DNA from: Cyrtodaria siliqua
Taxonomy: Eukaryota > Mollusca > Bivalvia > Adapedonta > Hiatellidae
Assembly (NCBI GenBank): GCA_037043455.1
Contig: JAWPHD010002628.1
Coordinates: forward strand, 124,001 to 188,000
DNA length: 64,000 nt
Direction: 5' to 3'
Shown here: in pieces, positions 39,196 to 51,091 of the stretch
Layout: each line of letters opens with the position of its first letter
Position numbering within the stretch: the first letter of the stretch is position 1
Translations under genes and position numbers: made by a program
Notes under the pieces: model-generated
Databases searched by the model: none
Told to the model about the DNA's origin: nothing
Seen by the model: only the letters and a program-made list of their open reading frames with translations

Positions 39196-42100
39196 CAACC
39201 AGGTTTGTAGGGACACAAGGCAATCTTGAATTGTGTATCTAGCATCAACCAGGTTTGTAGGGACACAAGGCAATCTTGAATTGTGTATCTAGCATCAACC
39301 AGGTTTGTAGGGACACAAGGCAATCTTGAATTGTTTATCTAGCATCAACCAGGTTTATAGGGACACAAGGCAATCTTGAATTGTGTATCTAGCATCAACC
39401 AGGTTTGTAAGGACACAAGGCAATCTTGCACTGTGTATCTAGCATCAACCAGGTTTGTAGGGACACAAGGCAATCTTGCAATGTGTATCTAGCATCAACC
39501 AGGTTTGTAGGGACAAAATACAATCTTGAATTGTGTATCTAGCATCAACCAGGTTTGTAGGGACACAATGGGACAATGGGACATCTTGCACTGTGTATCT
39601 AGCATCAACCAGGTTTGTAGGGACACAAGGCAATCTTGAATTCTGTATCTAGCATCAACCAGGTTTGTAGGGACACAAGGCAATCTTGAATTGTGTATCT
39701 AGCATCGACCAGGTTTGTAGGGACACAAGGCAATCTTGAATTGTGTATCTATCGACCGGGTTTGTAGGGACACAAGGCAATCTTGAATTGTGTATCTAGC
39801 ATCGACCAGGTTTGTAGGGACACAAGGCAATCTTGAATTGTGTATCTATCGACCGGGTTTGTAGGGACACAAGGCAATCTTGAATTGTGTATCTAGCATC
39901 GACCAGGTTTGTAGGACACAAGGCAATCTTGAATTGTGTATCTAGCATCGACCAGGTTTGTAGGAACACACGGCAATCTTGACTTGTGTATCCAGCATCG
40001 ACCAGGTTTGTAGGGACACAAGGCAATCTTGAATTGTATATCTAGCATCAACCAGGTTTGGAGGGACACAAGGCAATCGTGAATTGTGTATCTAGCATCA
40101 ACCAGGTTTGTAGGGACACAAGGCAATCTTGAATTGTGTATCTAGCATCAACCAGGTTTGTAGGGACACAAGGCAATCTTGAATTGTGTATCTAGCATCA
40201 ACCAGGTTTGTAGGGACACAAGGCAATCTTGAATTGTGTATCTAGCATCAACCAGGTTTGTAGGGACACAAGGCAATCTTGAATTGTGTATCTATCATCA
40301 ACCATGTTTGTAGGGACACAAGGCAATCTTGCACTGTGTATCTAGCATCAACCAGGTTTGTAGGGACACAAGGCAATCTTGCACTGTGTATCTAGCATCA
40401 ACCAGGTTTGTAGGGACACAAGGCAATCTTGCAATGTGTATTTAGCATCAACCAGGTTTGTAGGGACACAAGGCAATCTTGAATTGTGTTTCTAGCATCA
40501 AACAGGTTTGTAGGGACACAAGGCAATCTTGCATTGTGTATCTAGCATCAACCAGGTTTGTAGGGACACAAGGCAATCTTGAATTGTGTATTTAGCATCA
40601 TCCAGGTTTGTAGGGACACAAGGCAATCTTGCACTGTGTATCTAGCATCGACCAGGTTTGTAGGGACACAAGGCAATCTTGAATTTTGTATCTAGCATCG
40701 ACCAGGTTTGTAGGGACACAAGGCAATCTTGCACTGTGTATCTAGCATCAACCAGGTTTGTAGGGACACAAGGCAATCTTGAATTGTGTATCTAGCATCA
40801 ACCAGGTTTGTAGGGACACAAGGCAATCTTGAATTGTGTATCTAGCATCGACCAGGTTTGTAGGGACACAAGGCAATCTTGAATTGTGTATCTAGCATCG
40901 ACCAGGTTTGTAGGGACACAAGGCAATCTTGAATTGTGTATCTATCGACCGGGTTTGTAGGGACACAAGGCAATCTTGAATTGTGTATCTAGCATCGACC
41001 AGGTCTGTAGGGACACAAGGCAATCTTGAATTGTGTATCTAGCATCAACAAGGTTTGTAGGGACACAAGGCAATCTTGCACTGTGTATCTAGCATCAACC
41101 AGGTTTGTAGGGACACAAGGCAATCTTTCAACCAGGTTTGTAGGGACACAAGGCAACCTTGCACTGTGTATCTAGCATCAACCAGGTTTGTAGGGACACA
41201 AGGCAGTCTTGCATTGTGTATCTAGCATCAACCAGGTTTGTAGGGACACAAGGCAATCTTGAATTGTGTATCTAGCATCAACCAGGTCTGTAGGGACACA
41301 AGGCAATCTTGCACTGTGTATCTAGCATCAACCAGGTCTGTAGGGACACAAGGCAATTTTGCATGGTGTATCTAGCTTCAACCAGGTTTGTAGGGACACA
41401 ATGCAATCTTGCACTGTGTATCTAGCATCATCCAGGTTTGTAGGGACACAAGGCAATCTTGCAATGTGTATCTAGCATCAACCAGGTTTGTAGGGACAAA
41501 ATGCAATCTTGAATTGTGTATCCAGCATCAACCAGGTTTGTAGGGACACAATGGGACAATGGGACATCTTGCACTGTGTATCTAGCATCAACCAGGTTTG
41601 TAGGGACACAAGGCAATCTTGAATTGTGTATCTAGCATCAACCAGGTTTTTAGGGACACAAGGCAATCTTGAATTGTGTATCTAGCATCAACCGGGTCTG
41701 TAGAGACACAATTCAATCTTGAATTGTGTATCTAGCATCAACCATGTTTGTAGGGACACAAGGCAATCTTGAATTGTGTATCTAGCATCAACCATGTCTG
41801 TAGGGACACAAGGCAATCTTGAATTGTGTATCTAGCATCAACCGGGTTTATAGGGACACAAAGCAATCATGAATTAGGTATATAGCATCAACCGGGATTG
41901 TAGGGACACAAGGCAATCTTGAATTGTGTATCTAGTATCAACCGGATCTGTAGGGACACAAGACAATCTTGCATTGTGTATCTAGCATCCACCGGGTTTG
42001 TAGGGACACAAGGCAATCTTGAATTGTGTATCTAGCATCAACCAGGTTTGTAGGGACGCAAGGCAATCTTGAATTGTGTATCTAGCATCAACCAGGTTTG

Positions 42101-42387
42101 TAGGGACACAAGGCAATCTTGAATTGTGTATCTAGCATCGACCAGGTTTGTAGGGACACAAGCCAATCTTGAATTGTGTATCTAGGATCGACCAGGTTTT
42201 AGGGACACAAGGCAATCTTGAATTGTGTATCTAGCATCGACGAGGTTTGTAGGGACACAAGGCAATCTTGAATTGTGTATCTAGCATCGACCAGGTTTGT
42301 AGGGACACAAGGCAATCTTGAATTGTGTATCTAGCATCAACCAGGTTTGTAGGGACACAAGGCAATCTTGTATTGTGTATCTAGCAT
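39196..42387 (+). repeat. 50-bp satellite array, about 64 copies
   Basis: The unit is CAACCAGGTTTGTAGGGACA + CAAGGCAATCTTGAATTGTG + TATCTAGCAT (50 bp). Monomers are mostly 90-98 percent alike; variants include CGACC, GCACTG for GAATTG, and shortened monomers with TATCTATCGACCGGG at about 39748, 39848 and 40945. Because three units make 150 bp, minus-strand frames stay open for 60-77 codons; these are not genes. An array this long in gene-free DNA is typical of satellite expansion, often from the core of a non-autonomous element in bivalves (general knowledge). Confidence 0.97.
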
Positions 42388-42389
42388 TA

Positions 42390-43685
42390 AACTATTTTTC
42401 GTTATTTTGCCAAATGTTTAAGTTTAGTATTGGTGCAATTTTATCAACAGTGAGTAACATGTAAATACATTTTGTTTTCAACAGTTGCAATAAGTTTTAC
42501 TGATGATTGCAAAAATGCAAGTTAAGTAGAAAAACTAATGGACCTCCACGAGTATTAAACAAATCAAGATTGCCCTGTGTCACTTTAAAGCCAAAATGAT
42601 ACCGGATTAATAGACCGATGTGCTTATATTAATACGTGATACAACTTCCAGCTTGTCAAGTTCCCCTTTGCTTTTGCCGTGTATTTCTTTTGATATTATA
42701 TTCCAATAAAATATCTGCATTGACAGAGAGATTGTATTTTTTACATTTAGAACACTAATATGTGTTTGTCGTCTAAAAAAGTACATAAGTAGTGTTTAGC
42801 CCTGAACAAATGCGTAAATAACTCGCAACTAAATACTTAGATCGTATCTGTTTTAAGACGCACTTAGATTTTGCAGAATGCTAATATTTATTACTCATGC
42901 GATTTGAAAACTTTATGATCGGGATTGTGTTTTAAAATAGACACAGTTATTAAATATCATTTTAAATACATTGTTTAAATTGGCTGAAAGGCAGTCACGT
43001 GTAAATCATTAGTATGAACTATTGACTTTAGAACGTTTCCTATCCGGTTCAATCTGGTGTTGCGGTCAATAGTATTTTTTTGCAGGTCAATAGTCTGAGA
43101 ATGACGTTACGCATTCCCATGACGGGACGTCATGCATGTAAACAATTAAACAAAAAGTTAGCTAACTAATGGAGTTTATACTATTCAATATAATAAAACA
43201 ACTATATACTTCTGTTTCTGTCAAAGGTTAGAACTATTCATCTTCCGGAATGACTATTGACCCTCAGCAGTGAACGTTTGACCTCGACTGCGTCTTGGTC
43301 AATAGTTCACAGCTTCGGGTCAACAGTCATTCCCTTGGATGAATAGTTTTAACCATTGACCTCAACAGAAGTAGATAGTTGTATATTAATGCATCTGTTC
43401 ATTCAAAATTACTGAGCGAGACGTGTGTGTCATAAGAATCTGGATATACATGTATTTGGGCTCATTCCATCACAGTGTAACCCTCTCAATACGATGTCAG
43501 ACCTAATAAACCTATACTTTTGTATATCACATAACATGCGGTGTATGAGTGTAATAACACCATTCAATGTTTTCGATATTCCACTAGTGGTATAACTTAA
43601 CGTTAATGGCGTCATGGACGACACGTTAATGTACGTTTTCTGACGTAATGTGACGTTATAAGTTATGTGATAAATATAATCTAAC
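42390..43685. other. Gene-free host DNA right of the satellite
   Basis: 42560-42640 carries an inverted satellite-like piece (CAAGATTGCCCTGTGTCACT) followed by ATGATACCGGATTAATAGAC. 43020-43390 contains imperfect inverted repeats of GGTCAATAGT/ACTATTGACC type. No gene was recognised. Confidence 0.5.
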
Positions 43686-43689
43686 ATTT

Positions 43690-43810
43690 GTTCTCATTCA
43701 TTATTGAATTTATTAAACTCCTTAGCAAAAATGATATAATGCTCAGCAAGAGCCTCGCATTATATCATTTTGCCAACTCGTTTAATAAATTCAATAACGA
43801 ATGAGCACTC
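43690..43810. repeat. Inverted repeat, about 50-bp arms
   Basis: CTCATTCATTATTGAATTTA...AAAATGATATAATGC is mirrored by GCATTATATCATTTTGCC...TTCAATAACGAATGAG around a short AGCAAGAGCC-like centre. Part of the right arm recurs near 2253. Confidence 0.8.
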
Positions 43811-44048
43811 ATGTAAGATCCTCTATATATATACCGTGTAAGTAATGAACTGTTTGTCCGAAAGCACTGACCGCTTCAGTTTATTTTTAGAACATAATAT
43901 ATCTAAGATCGAGCCCTATTTTAAAACCTGTTTAATATTGAAGCATATTGTTAAATCACACGTTAAGTTCCAATAACTATTTAAAGAATCCATTTAAAAT
44001 GTTAACGGCTTCCCATTTTGAATATCAAATTGCTTTACATGTCTAACA

Positions 44049-46208
44049 AGAAATATAAAACGATCGGACATGGAAAGTAGCATTGAAGGAGGACAGTCAA
44101 CCACAAAACACAGAAACAAACAGGCAAACAGACAAACAAGAAGGCAAAAGCAATAATAAATGCAAACGACATCACAAACACAAACGGGTTGACAATAGGG
44201 CTACCGCCTCGGAACGGTCAGTGGCAAAGTAGGACACCATTAAGGGCACGACAGGAAAGATCATAGACAAAAATACATCTGGACAAAACAAATACTGTGC
44301 AACTGAATGAATTGACGCAAAAAAACACCTCTTAACACATTTGGAACTCTGTGGTTATATGTAGTTAAGTAATATCGCGCCAGTCATCAACAATAGAGCA
44401 ATTGAGAATCCTGAATATGCGGAATATCGGCTAGAAAAACAGCCCCATAAAACACTGCAGCGCATCAACCCGTACAAGCCAATTAAGTATAATTACTAGC
44501 GAACGGTAAAAGCAGTCGCAACATATTATCCCGAAGTCCAAACCATAGGCATCCTACACCACAGCAGCCCCAATACACATAGACCATGTGAAAACATACA
44601 TATATTAACAGTCCGTCAACAACACATTTATCCAGCCCTCACATCGCTGAATTCTAGTAACGCGAAACTGGGTTAAATTTATAACCAACAGTTCTAGCTT
44701 TGATCTTTGGCAAACTACGGTAATTAGAAAACCCTGGAATACTCTGTGGCAGAGTGGAAGAGTAATCAAAAGTACATAGAAATTAATCAATTAACCGTTA
44801 AAGCCCTAATAAATGCCCCTGCCGTAATAAACGACCACCACCCATTTTCGAGAAAAATATAACATCAGTGGGAAAAAAACAACAAAAAACAAACATTTAC
44901 CCAAACAGGATGTGTACTCATTTAATGCATTTAGAATCATGATAAATCCATGAAAAATGTATTAACACACTATTACACAACCACAATCAACATTTTTAAC
45001 ACTATTACAAAATCACGATCAACATTTTTTTTGAATACATATATTTTTTTTTTTTAAATGTGACTTTTACGGTATGAAGCAAATTTTACAGTTCACATTC
45101 TATTGTGCCTAGGCGTACGAGATCAGAGGATTTGCTGATGGTTTTAGGTGGAGGGAAAAAATCCATAGAATAAAACACCAACTAGCACTGAAAAATTACT
45201 ACTGTATCTATAAACTATAAAATACATGTACTGTATTTCCCTAAATAGTAGCGCCTCCCCAAAATAGAGCCACACCTTTTTTTGGTATAGAAATCTTACC
45301 TTCGTAGAAAATCCAAAAATCCAGAAATTCCTCAAAATTCAATATGTTTTCGATTTTTGGTAAATTTTGTAAAATGTAAAATAAGAAGGTTAAGATTTTA
45401 AATTTCGTGTAAAAGACATATATTTCAGATTCAGTTTGACGTATACAATCTGGCAAGAACTGATTATCAATAAAAAAAATAATAATAAGAGCGCCCTCAT
45501 TGTATTTTACATAGCGCCCAAGCGCTATTATTAGGGTTAATACAATATCACGGAATGCATAATGTGTAGTACATGAACTCTTTTCTATTAATGACAGTTA
45601 TGAGACCGAGACCAAGATCTGCAACAAGTCAATGTTTATATTTATATGCAAACAAATGAATCAGTTGTAATGATATGATGCGATTCAACCACATAATGCG
45701 CTGACCATTCAAAATATTAAATTTTGTTAATTTTAATATTTGTCTATTATACATATAGTCCGGCTGTGCCTCCGCTGAACCTTGCATAGTAGTTTTTTTT
45801 CCTGTTGATTTGATGAGATTTGGGTATGCCATTGAAGATTCCGAGTGATGCAACAGTTGCATCCTTGAGCATTATGGAATATCTAAGATGGCGTCCAATA
45901 TGGCCGCCAAAATATAACACAACATATGATGTCGTTTCAATAATGTTTTATCTTGTCATTGTTGGTTAGAGATTAGATCATGGCGGGGATTTCTTTATTT
46001 ACACTGTTCTGTTTTAATGGGATGACTTTGCCACTGACCGTTCCAAGTCGGTAGCCCTATTGTCAACCCTTTTGTGTTTGTGATGTCGTTTACTTTTATT
46101 ATTTCTTTTGCCTTCTTGTTTGTCTGTTTGCATGTTTGTTTCTGTGTTTTGTGGTTGACTGTCCTCCTTGAATGCTACTTTCCCTATCCGATCGTTTTAT
46201 ATTTCTTT
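44049..46208. mobile_element. Putative TIR element: inverted arms of repeat family A enclosing 1.8 kb
   Basis: 44049-44229 and 46026-46208 are inverted copies about 93-95 percent alike over about 180 bp, both ending in AAGAAATATAAAACGATCGG at the outside. Sharp, matched outer ends suggest terminal inverted repeats of one insertion rather than two independent copies. The 1.8-kb interior has no transposase-like frame. No convincing target duplication is seen beside the ends. The alternative is two independent insertions in opposite orientation. Confidence 0.6.
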
Positions 46209-46209
46209 A

Positions 46210-47690
46210 GAATGCTTTGTTAATTATGTGCAAGGGATATCTATTAAGATGTCACAAAACGATAAGCTTTTATCATTTTCTATATTTAGATATCTAATAT
46301 GGCGTCACAATGGCGGGAAAAATAGGGAAAAAACATAGTTTCAACGCATAACCACATTATTACGTCAATTTTAATCATCGTTGCCAGTTGTTAGCCACAT
46401 TATTATGTCAATTATAATATTTGTAGCCGGTGTTTGGCATATATACTACATACATATTTCATGTTGGCAATAAGTCTCGTATATAATAAATTATGTTAAT
46501 TATATTAATTTTAATAACATAACTAAATTATCAATTACAATAAAGCATGATAGATTGAGCCTGATACTGCCATGTCATTGTTTTGAGTTTGACTGATGTT
46601 ATTCAATTTTAATTACTTTGTCATATATCACTAAACCTATGTTCTATAGAGGTAATGATGCCAATAATGAACAATTACTTCCCTTTGTTGCAAATCCTCC
46701 ATTTATAAAGTAAGATATTATTTTCGAGCCATTTTGTTCTGGCAGTCTACAGGTAAAGAAATAAACTGCAAATGTACTTTTTGATGACATTGAAGCGATA
46801 GCAGCGGGTAAGTATCTTTTATTTTATGCATGAATCTTGTGTTTTATTACAGTGTATTATAGTTTATTACACAATGCGATGAAATCTAAAACAAATAAAT
46901 TATTATTTTGAAGTTAATAGAATAACCTAACATACTGGAATGCGTGTTGAGGATTTATAAATTACTTTAATTTCATATTATTGTACATTCATTATCACTC
47001 AAAAAGCAAACTATTACAATTTCTCATTTCTTATTTTATAACATACAGTTACTTCCCCTTTCAATCCATATTCGCCATTTGCATAAATAATTACTCCCCT
47101 TTTTCCGTGTATTCGCCGTTTGTACAAGTAGCGATTATCTCCCCTTTTATTTATCTATCTTCCAAATAGCCAAACCCCTATTGGGGACATATACTTTACA
47201 TACACTTTCTCTTCATGTATATGTATATTCGATGGAACAGGAGTCAGCATGGCAGAATATTACTTTAAAAAGGTAGATCGATGTCGTCACGAGGAGCAAA
47301 CCTAATTGTTATAGGGGACCTCACTCAACCCTCAGGTAATCCCAAACTACACTAGGTATATTAGTGAGGAAACTAAGGCATTCGTGAAAATATAAGTTTT
47401 CTCACTTCTAGAATCAAATCCTATATTCACACCAAACTAACAAATATCCTATTTATTATATACTAACAACCCTGATATTTATGCAGACAAAACAAAGCGC
47501 CAAAACGATGACAACAATAACGTCAACAGCGGCATTACGTCATCGTCGGTGTTTCACAAGTGAAACATAATGAAAATACAAGGTTTTATTCAAACCATGA
47601 AATCCACTATTTCACCGGAAAGTACAAAATAAAGCAGTATATAAAACAAGCTTAACTATAATAAGCAAGACGCCAGTTGTCCTTGGTGGC
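46210..47690. other. Gene-free AT-rich host DNA
   Basis: No gene was recognised. 47385-47455 (GTGAAAATATAAGTTTTCTC ... CAACAAATATCC-like) resembles 21735-21805, another dispersed repeat. Confidence 0.5.
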
Positions 47691-47693
47691 TGG

Positions 47694-47764
47694 TATGGGA
47701 TCCGAACCCGGGACCCCTTGCTTACATGGCGAGTGCTCTACCAACTGAGCTAACCAGGCCACCA
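47694..47764 (-). pseudogene. tRNA-like sequence (tRNA pseudogene or SINE head)
   Basis: On the minus strand GGTGGCCTGGTTAGCTCAGT begins a cloverleaf-like order: A box TTAGCTCAGTTGGTAGAGC, anticodon stem CTCGC/GCAAG with one mismatch and loop CATGTAA, B box GGGTTCGGATCCC, and a 3' end GCCACC that pairs with 5' GGTGGC. Loop position 33 is A instead of U and the T-arm is imperfect, so it is unlikely to be a working tRNA. A more decayed relative (GGGTTCGGCTCCCATACC) lies at about 48805-48880 on the same strand. Confidence 0.55.
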
Positions 47765-47769
47765 TCAAA

Positions 47770-50190
47770 AACAGTGGCGAGTGGCCAGTGATTTCAATTC
47801 AGAGACTTACCACTCAGCCACTCCCACCATTTCGATGTCACAGGAAAAGAAACCACCAACAACCGCAACCTATATGTACCAAACAAACGGCGGAGAAATC
47901 TACTACTGGCGCTAAATAAAATAAATGCTAGGAACAAGCATAATACTGAAGAGCATAAACGATAGACACGAGTCATCATCTAATCAACCATAAACAGGAC
48001 ACGAAACAGTTACTGAGATACTAGTCTTACGTAACAATATGAACAGCAAAATAGATAAATGTAAAGGAATTATCTGAATTCTACTCGTCCCGCAACAATG
48101 AGTAATCATCATGGCGAGAGAACATGTCAAATTTCGTGCCCTGAAAAAGAAAAACAATTTAAAAGGAATAAATTAATTTACTTCTTTAAGAACGTGGTTA
48201 CAGATTTGCAATTAACGCTGAAACTATAAAGTTACGGCGAATGCCATGAATACTAACCATAATCATAGACCATGGCGGAGAAGCCTTAGTCACTAAAATC
48301 ATCCTTTAAAGGTCAACTACTAGTGATGGACCTCGACAGTAGTTACTACTACTAACGAGGTTACCTGCAAAATCTAGTTATATAGTGAAGTCCATAAGGA
48401 CAGAAAAAGAACATAAGAATTCACTAAGAATCTTCGTTTAATACAAATTTCGGACTCCTGTAGTGGGTATTTAGCAAGACCACGAGAAGAATATACTTTA
48501 AATACTCTTAACAACATAAAGTAAACACTGATAATGCTTAAGAAGTGTTGACAAATAAAAGAGTATTAATACATCTTAAACTTGGAAAAAAGGGTGGTCT
48601 TGTCCGACAAATGAATCAGATCTATTTGAGAGTTGACTACCTCCAAGCCTGTTAATCAGAATTAGAGAAAATAGTTTGAGAGTTTACCTTCTCTGATTGT
48701 TGATGGTCTGCCTCACCAGACGGTTACCAGGTAACTGCGATCCCACGGCCCTCACTAGCTGAAACGTTGTACTGTGTGCAGAAGTGAAAGGGGTACGCAA
48801 CTTCTTATATCTGGTATGGGAGCCGAACCCGTAAGATGAAACCACATGCTTCTTACGGTGGCTTACGCCAATACCATGATACTTCACGCTGACAGAGAAT
48901 CCACTCCTTCAGAAGGTGGCTTGGCCTTCGTTAGGAGGGACTAATCTGCGTGCGGTGGCATGTCTGACATGACACTGAAAAGAAACAAATAACAACAGAA
49001 AGTGTTGAAAACACTAACTGTGATTAGACAAACTTGTCAAAATAATAATCGATGAATGTGGGCCATAACTCAAACTTTCCCCCTGAATGCGAGAACCGAC
49101 TCAGACATCTAAGCCCTCTTCCCATACCGTAGAAAGAAGTCTTAGCCTTTTTCAATACTACTAGTCTGTATTATAGGAGCAGTGCCCTTCAGAAGAAACT
49201 ACATGCTTCGTTAGGTTGCCCTCACCATAACCAGGACAAATATGTTCAGACCTAAGCATTTTACCCATACCTCAGGAAAAAAACTTCAGTCGTCTAAGTA
49301 AGCTGAAGCCGTCTAAGTAAGCTAAATGCTTGTTATACAAACACTAATCTCTAATTATAGCAACTCCAGAGTGATTTTTAAAGTGTGTATTTGTAATTAA
49401 TACGTACAAGTTTGATGATGTATAGAGATAACTTAATATAAGTTAAACTATACAATTCATTATTGTTTATATGATCATTATTCTTTATATGTATTCATCT
49501 GTTCTAGGATCACAACAATTTACAAATGTAAACAGTATTTCCTTAATAAAAAATTGAATTGGTGACACGAGTAGGCAGGACCCTAATGGTGCCTACGTTC
49601 CGGTGTCAAGTTAAATTCCAATACTTATTCCCTAGAAAAGGGGTCCATACCGTCAGAAGAAACTAAATCTTCCAAGGCTAGGCCTTACCATAATAGTTGA
49701 TAAAAGAAAGTTAAAAACCAAAATTAAAAGTCGGAATTTACCAACAAAGCGAAAGAAGACCGCGTGGGTGGGGTACGAATTGCGGTCTGAATTAACGGCG
49801 AAAGAACAAAGGCCGGTATAAAAACACCAACTACGCTTATAAACCCGTAAGAAAATAACATATGGGAAGTAAAATTACAATAATTAACAAGAAAAACAAT
49901 CGTAACGTGGAAAAAGAACAAATATTTTGAGCACCGTTCGACTTGCCCGCGACCATTATAGGGCCATTATAGGTTGCGCCGCGAACGGAAAAGAGAAGGT
50001 AACTCTGCATGTACGTGTTAATCGATACTTCCATTATCTAGATGAAACTTGAACAAATATCGTGGCCAAGTTTGATAACCAGCCAATACCAGGGTGTATA
50101 TGAATCTGGAGAAAATGATGAAACATGCCTTTAATCTCATCTACATTTATGTTGGGAGTATATCATGTAGGTGGTGATTCCGTCTTGACC
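47770..50190. other. Gene-free host DNA
   Basis: No gene was recognised. Related decayed blocks with AGAAGAAACTACATGCTTCG and GGCCTTACCATAATA-type sequence occur at about 49188, 49650 and 48830-48880. A weak hairpin GGTGACACGAGTAGGCA/TGCCTACGTTCCGGTGTCA lies at 49560-49610. Confidence 0.45.
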
Positions 50191-50365
50191 ACATCCCCAC
50201 CTTTTGAAAAATAGTTTTTTATATAAACAACACATCAGTGATTTATCAAAAACATCCTGTAATTAAATCCTGTAATCCTGTTTGCTGTCCATCCAAAGGC
50301 TTTCCTGTTGATATATATGTATTTTGGGTGTTCTGCTGTAATTTTTTTTTTCACATACTTCGGGA

Positions 50366-50570
50366 TATGAAATGGTACCTACTCACTCAAGTTTTTTTTT
50401 TTAAAATCTGAAAACAAATATGTACAAGAAATAAAATATGAAATGGTACCTACTTACTCAAGTTTGATTTTTTAAAATCTGAAAACAAGTATGTACAAGA
50501 AATAAACATATGAAATGGTAGATACTTGTTTTCAGATTTTAAAAAACCAAACCTGAGTAAGTATCTACCC
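50366..50570. repeat. Two direct and one inverted copy of an about 70-bp unit at the left end of the Polinton
   Basis: ATATGAAATGGTACCTACTC begins a unit at 50366, repeated in tandem at 50437 (ATATGAAATGGTACCTACTT). From 50516 the inner part is inverted: GGTAGATACTTGTTTTCAGA ... GAGTAAGTATCTACC. The inverted third copy lets the region fold into a long hairpin. It may be part of the terminal inverted repeat or an origin-like structure. Confidence 0.85.
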
Positions 50571-50737
50571 CAAAATACATAGATAATAAATCACATGATT
50601 TACTTGATTTATTAAAACTTTTTTAAAATAGGGGTAGTGAAGATTGCAAGTTAAAATTTTTTTTTATAGTTATCAAAATTACACCTAAATTAACGAATAA
50701 ACACGAATATAATAAACTATGAATTTTTACTAGAAAA

Positions 50738-51019
50738 TCATATAGTTTGTTTTTTTCGCATTAAATCTCTATATGGCTTTACTACTTCCCAGTATCTATG
50801 TCTTAATCTAACTATATGAGCACCACAACCAACACAAATTTGATATTTTGCACTTGTACCTTTTCCACATTTTAGACACGGTACAACTTTACTTTGCTTT
50901 ATTCTGACTTTATGCAAACTGCAGTAGTTTGAATCTTTTGATGGTTTATTTTTACAAGGTTCTTGATCTCCAACTTTGAGAAATTGGCAAATGTTTTCAA
51001 TTTTCTTAGTGTTTTCCAT
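50738..51019 (-). CDS. Small zinc-binding protein of Polinton
   Basis: A 93-residue intact frame with an ATG start. Two possible metal sites are visible: C11, C22, C33 and H36 (a C..C..YCxLH pattern) and a zinc ribbon C48-x2-C51 ... C62-x2-C65. The C-terminus is basic (RLRHRYWEV...RKKQ), compatible with nucleic-acid binding. It is divergent from the polymerase gene, with an AT-rich 72-bp intergenic space likely to hold both promoters. I do not recognise a named family; a regulator or DNA-binding role is only an inference. Confidence 0.7.
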   Translation of the reverse strand: MENTKKIENICQFLKVGDQEPCKNKPSKDSNYCSLHKVRIKQSKVVPCLKCGKGTSAKYQICVGCGAHIVRLRHRYWEVVKPYRDLMRKKQTI

Positions 51020-51091
51020 TTTCTTTTTCTTGTTATAATAAATATTTTTTTATATTAAGAAAAGAAAAATAATATGATATATATTACAAAA
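51020..51091. promoter_or_regulatory. Divergent AT-rich promoter region
   Basis: The space between the zinc-protein gene (minus) and the polymerase gene (plus) contains TATATATTACAAAAATG directly before the polymerase ATG at 51092, and AAATATTTATTATAAC on the minus strand. The TATA-plus-A-run next to the start favours 51092 over the upstream ATG at 51074. Confidence 0.5.

Noticed and set aside
39445..41666. Repeated 60-77 codon minus-strand frames (VPTNLVDARYTIQDC-type)
   Set aside because: Three 50-bp satellite units equal 50 codons, so frames stay open by period; no evidence of coding.
47694..47764. Functional tRNA-Thr(TGU) gene
   Set aside because: Anticodon stem mismatch, non-U at position 33 and imperfect T arm; a decayed relative nearby suggests a SINE family.
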